A stretch of 7,757 nucleotides of DNA from an uncultured Phascolarctobacterium sp. (GTDB lineage Bacteria > Bacillota > Negativicutes > Acidaminococcales > Acidaminococcaceae): the NCBI GenBank assembly GCA_946002345.1, contig CAMFZA010000075.1, positions 1 to 7,757 on the forward strand, in the 5' to 3' direction. Every line of letters starts with the position of its first letter. Within the stretch, counting starts at the first letter, position 1. Below the pieces are notes generated by a model, which was given only the letters and a program-made list of their open reading frames with translations, was not told the origin of the DNA and did not search any database. This document shows positions 5,783 through 7,757 of the stretch, piece by piece. Both the position numbers and the translations under genes were made by a program.

Positions 5783-7470
5783 CAGAAATCCACCTCCCTG
5801 CCCTGTACTTTATGCAATATTCCCGGCTTCAGCTGCATGCGTAGGCTATAAATGTCACCGGTGTCATAATATCCATGTACTGTATTAAAATGCTCGTAGC
5901 TAATAAGCTCTGTTTCCTGGTCCGGCAGCTGCCAAGCCGCTGTCTGCTCCCGCAGCCAGCTGGTGAGCAGCTCTTCGGCTACAGCTTTGTTGAAGCGCCG
6001 GGGCAGACGCTCTCGCCGTCCGCTTTCAGGTATGATGTAATAATTATCGGTAGTGTCCGCTCTGAGACCTGCGCTCAAAGTTGGTCGCGCCACAGCTGCA
6101 CCGATGGCATTAGCAACCATGGCACCAAGGGGAATATCCACTGGTAGGCCCATCACCTCGCCTAAGGCCTTAATAAGGCCGGGAGCACCGCCTCCCACGC
6201 CTATGAGCTGGGAGGGCACGAATTCCGTGCCCTTAATAACATCGTCCACAGTATAGACGGGCTGCTTAGCCCATTCCTCCAGCATTTCCTCAATGGTAGC
6301 TTGAATCGTTCTGCAGGCACTAGCCACGATTTTGCCTGCCTCTTGCTCAGGCTGGCCACCCAGGGAAGATAGAGCCTGCTTTGACCGTACTGGGTCGCCA
6401 AAGCTCACAAAGCCTGCAACGATAAGAGCGTCGCTCAACGTGGGAGCAATGCCACCCACAGCGGCGGCAGGTCCCTCCCGCTCCGGTCCTACCTGGTAGC
6501 TGCCATCCGGCAGCTTGTGGATGCGGCTATCGCCGCCAATGCCGATGCTACGCATATGAAAGGAGCGCACTGCTGTTGGGTAGCCGTTAATGACAGCACC
6601 CCGCTTAGCCATCAAAGGCAGTCCCTGCTCCCAAAAGGCAATATCCGTGGTCGTCCCGCCTACGTCCAATGAGATGCTGTTCACCTTTGGTGCTGCCAAG
6701 GCTTCGATGCCAAGCACCGAGGCGGCCGGTCCGGTGAACACCGCTTCCACTGGCTGCTGCAAGGCCACCTCTAAAGGCAAGGTGCCCCCATCAGCCTTCA
6801 AAATATGTACGGGTGCAGCAATACCCCGTTCTGTAAGAGCACGAGTAATCCGCTGGCTGAATTTTTGGAACAGGGTGTAAACCTGGGCCGCAAAATACGC
6901 AGAATTAGTGCGGCGCACAAAATTCAATTCACCCGATAATTCGCTGCCCAAAAAGACCTTTTTATAGCCACATTTAGTCAGCTCATGCTCTGCCTGAAAC
7001 TCCAGCTGTGGGTCACGCACAGCAAATTTACCGCTAACAGCACAAATTCCACTGCCCTGCTTATTCAATAAATCTCTATGCTTAGTCCAATCAATCTGGG
7101 CTGTAATTTTGCCTCTGTGATCCACATAACCACTCAAATAATAGGGAGTTACTGGCACATGACCCTGAATATTCATGCCCGGACCGGTAATAACCGCTAG
7201 AAATACTGGGTCCAGCTTGTGCTCCGTGAGTGCATTAGTCACAATGGTGCTAGAAATAACCACCCGTTCCAACCTTTTCGCAGCATGCTCAACCTGTGGC
7301 AGCACAGCGTCCAAGGCCGCCAATAGGCATTGCAGTACATCCTCGTGGGTGGTTGGCACCTTCGCCTGGGCTAGCACCTGAGCCTCGCCATTGCTTTTTA
7401 CTGTCACCGCTCCATTATCCAAAAGCACCGCATCTGTAAAAGTGCCGCCCACATCTATACCTAATAGCAT
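5782..7470 (-). CDS. Hydantoinase/oxoprolinase (HyuA-like) ASKHA-fold ATPase family protein
   Basis: The family comprises ATP-dependent amidases such as N-methylhydantoinase A, 5-oxoprolinase and acetone-carboxylase subunits, which phosphorylate a carbonyl or lactam oxygen. Visible signatures are GIDVGGTFTD (4-13, phosphate loop 1), SSTIVTNAL (73-81), KADGGTLPLEVA (225-236), EAVFTGPAASVLG (242-254), DVGGTTTDIAF (269-279, phosphate loop 2), SIGIGGDSRI (308-317), GPEREGPAAAVGG (328-340) and IGVGGGAPGL (423-432, nucleotide-binding glycines). At 562 residues it is clearly shorter than classic HyuA (about 650-720), with only a short C-terminal region after residue 470. No HyuB gene follows; an HDAC-fold gene does. 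The start at 7470 is set by AGGAGG seven bases upstream and by the N-terminal GIDVGGT. The substrate is unknown. Confidence 0.9.
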   Translation of the reverse strand: MLLGIDVGGTFTDAVLLDNGAVTVKSNGEAQVLAQAKVPTTHEDVLQCLLAALDAVLPQVEHAAKRLERVVISSTIVTNALTEHKLDPVFLAVITGPGMNIQGHVPVTPYYLSGYVDHRGKITAQIDWTKHRDLLNKQGSGICAVSGKFAVRDPQLEFQAEHELTKCGYKKVFLGSELSGELNFVRRTNSAYFAAQVYTLFQKFSQRITRALTERGIAAPVHILKADGGTLPLEVALQQPVEAVFTGPAASVLGIEALAAPKVNSISLDVGGTTTDIAFWEQGLPLMAKRGAVINGYPTAVRSFHMRSIGIGGDSRIHKLPDGSYQVGPEREGPAAAVGGIAPTLSDALIVAGFVSFGDPVRSKQALSSLGGQPEQEAGKIVASACRTIQATIEEMLEEWAKQPVYTVDDVIKGTEFVPSQLIGVGGGAPGLIKALGEVMGLPVDIPLGAMVANAIGAAVARPTLSAGLRADTTDNYYIIPESGRRERLPRRFNKAVAEELLTSWLREQTAAWQLPDQETELISYEHFNTVHGYYDTGDIYSLRMQLKPGILHKVQGREVDF

Positions 7471-7516
7471 TGCTTTCCCTCCTTTACGAACAACTGCGAA
7501 TCTATGACATATACAA

Positions 7517-7522
7517 AATATA
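7517..7522 (-). promoter_or_regulatory. Possible -10 box for the hyuA-like operon
   Basis: TATATT on the minus strand matches five of six consensus bases and lies 46 bases before the ATG at 7470, within the most AT-rich part of the leader. The best upstream hexamer (TATGGA, 18 bases away) is a poor -35, so this is a tentative placement. An activator or another sigma factor could also be involved. Confidence 0.25.
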
Positions 7523-7638
7523 GACTTAATATTTTATTATTCCATAAGTAAGGGATTTTCTCCTGCTTGTGGGTGAAGTAAATTGCCGTTTGTCTATTAG
7601 ATTAGGGAAATCCGCAATGTTCCCTTTCTGATTTGCTA

Positions 7639-7717
7639 ATTGCTCAATTTCCAATTTACTCTAAAGCTTATTTACACTATGTCTGTATACATAGTAAGCT
7701 ATATGAAATTGAGTAAT
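7639..7717. repeat. Nested inverted repeats (three concentric stems)
   Basis: The outer arms at 7639-7651 (ATTGCTCAATTTC) and 7705-7717 (GAAATTGAGTAAT) pair over 13 positions, with one G-T that becomes a G-U wobble in plus-strand RNA. Inside them AGCTTA (7665-7670) pairs with TAAGCT (7695-7700). Inside that ACTATGT (7676-7682) and ACATAGT (7689-7695) form a 7-base dyad around CTGTAT; T7695 is shared by the last two. The left side carries more unpaired bases than the right. It may be an RNA structure, a regulator site or a small mobile-element remnant; the sequence does not decide. Confidence 0.45.
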
Positions 7718-7757
7718 AAGTAAGCAGCAGGTGAGCTTGTGACTTTTAGCGAATGAG

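Larger units (their letters stand above)
7471..7757. other. AT-rich non-coding leader upstream of the hyuA-like operon
   Basis: No convincing gene lies in these 287 bases on either strand. The downstream end holds the ribosome binding site of the hyuA-like gene. Bases 7501-7560 are very AT-rich and probably contain the promoter. A -10-like TATATT lies at 7517-7522 on the minus strand, but no good -35 box sits 17 bases before it. A 24-base segment (7501-7524) has TCTAT/ATAGA ends in inverted orientation. AGGGAA (7604-7609) and TTCCCT (7620-7625) form a 6-base dyad. The far end holds a larger set of nested repeats described separately. The minus-strand bases entering at 7757 could be the tail of an upstream gene, but this cannot be judged. 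Confidence 0.5.

Noticed and set aside
7552..7625. Alternative pairings in the hyuA leader (AGGGAA/TTCCCT versus GGATTT/AAATCC) resembling an attenuator
   Set aside because: Both stems are only 6 bases, no T-run follows either, and the transcription start is not located, so an attenuation mechanism cannot be supported.
7700..7757. Possible short plus-strand gene start (ATGAAATTGAGTAATAAG)
   Set aside because: The frame closes after six codons with TAA and there is no ribosome binding site.

Overview
All seven genes lie on the minus strand, so transcription runs from high to low coordinates. They are tightly packed, with strong AGGAGG-type ribosome binding sites and sigma-70/SigA-like promoters. 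The gene set comprises a two-subunit class I fumarase, a short malic enzyme, a hydantoinase/oxoprolinase-like ATPase and a lipoprotein methionine-binding protein. Together with moderate GC, this suggests an anaerobic, low-to-moderate GC Firmicute. A Negativicutes / Acidaminococcaceae-like gut anaerobe is my best guess from protein style; it is an inference, with no marker gene in the window to prove it.

Reading in the direction of transcription, 7757-7471 is a 287-base AT-rich non-coding leader. It holds nested inverted repeats and a probable but weak promoter. A tight cluster follows: a hyuA-like hydantoinase/oxoprolinase ATPase (7470-5782), a histone-deacetylase-fold amidohydrolase with a cysteine-rich C-terminal extension (5782-4448), rdgB, the house-cleaning XTP/dITP pyrophosphatase (4429-3836), and yfcE, an MJ0936-type metallophosphoesterase (3839-3360). 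The junctions are a 1-base overlap, an 18-base gap and a 4-base overlap, so this is almost certainly one operon. No terminator is visible after yfcE.

A second operon begins after a 175-base gap with its own promoter: malic enzyme (3184-1952), fumarase alpha (1949-1095, with an unusual TTG start two bases after the malic enzyme stop) and fumarase beta (1081-515). A clear rho-independent terminator at 469-502 closes it. These three polypeptides make two enzymes that interconvert pyruvate + CO2, malate and fumarate. They form a compact C4-acid module, running either reductively toward fumarate/succinate or oxidatively toward pyruvate.

The last gene is metQ-like, encoding a methionine ABC-transporter lipoprotein. 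It starts at 384 from a near-consensus promoter (TTGACA-17-TATATT) overlapped by a perfect 7-bp dyad, and it is cut by the window edge after 128 codons.

The points most worth a second look are the translationally coupled pairing of a HyuB-less, short HyuA-like ATPase with an HDAC-fold enzyme carrying a Cys-rich tail, the nested inverted repeats upstream of that operon, and dyads sitting on the -10 boxes of both the malic enzyme and metQ promoters. I see no CRISPR array, IS element, tRNA, rRNA or phage gene.
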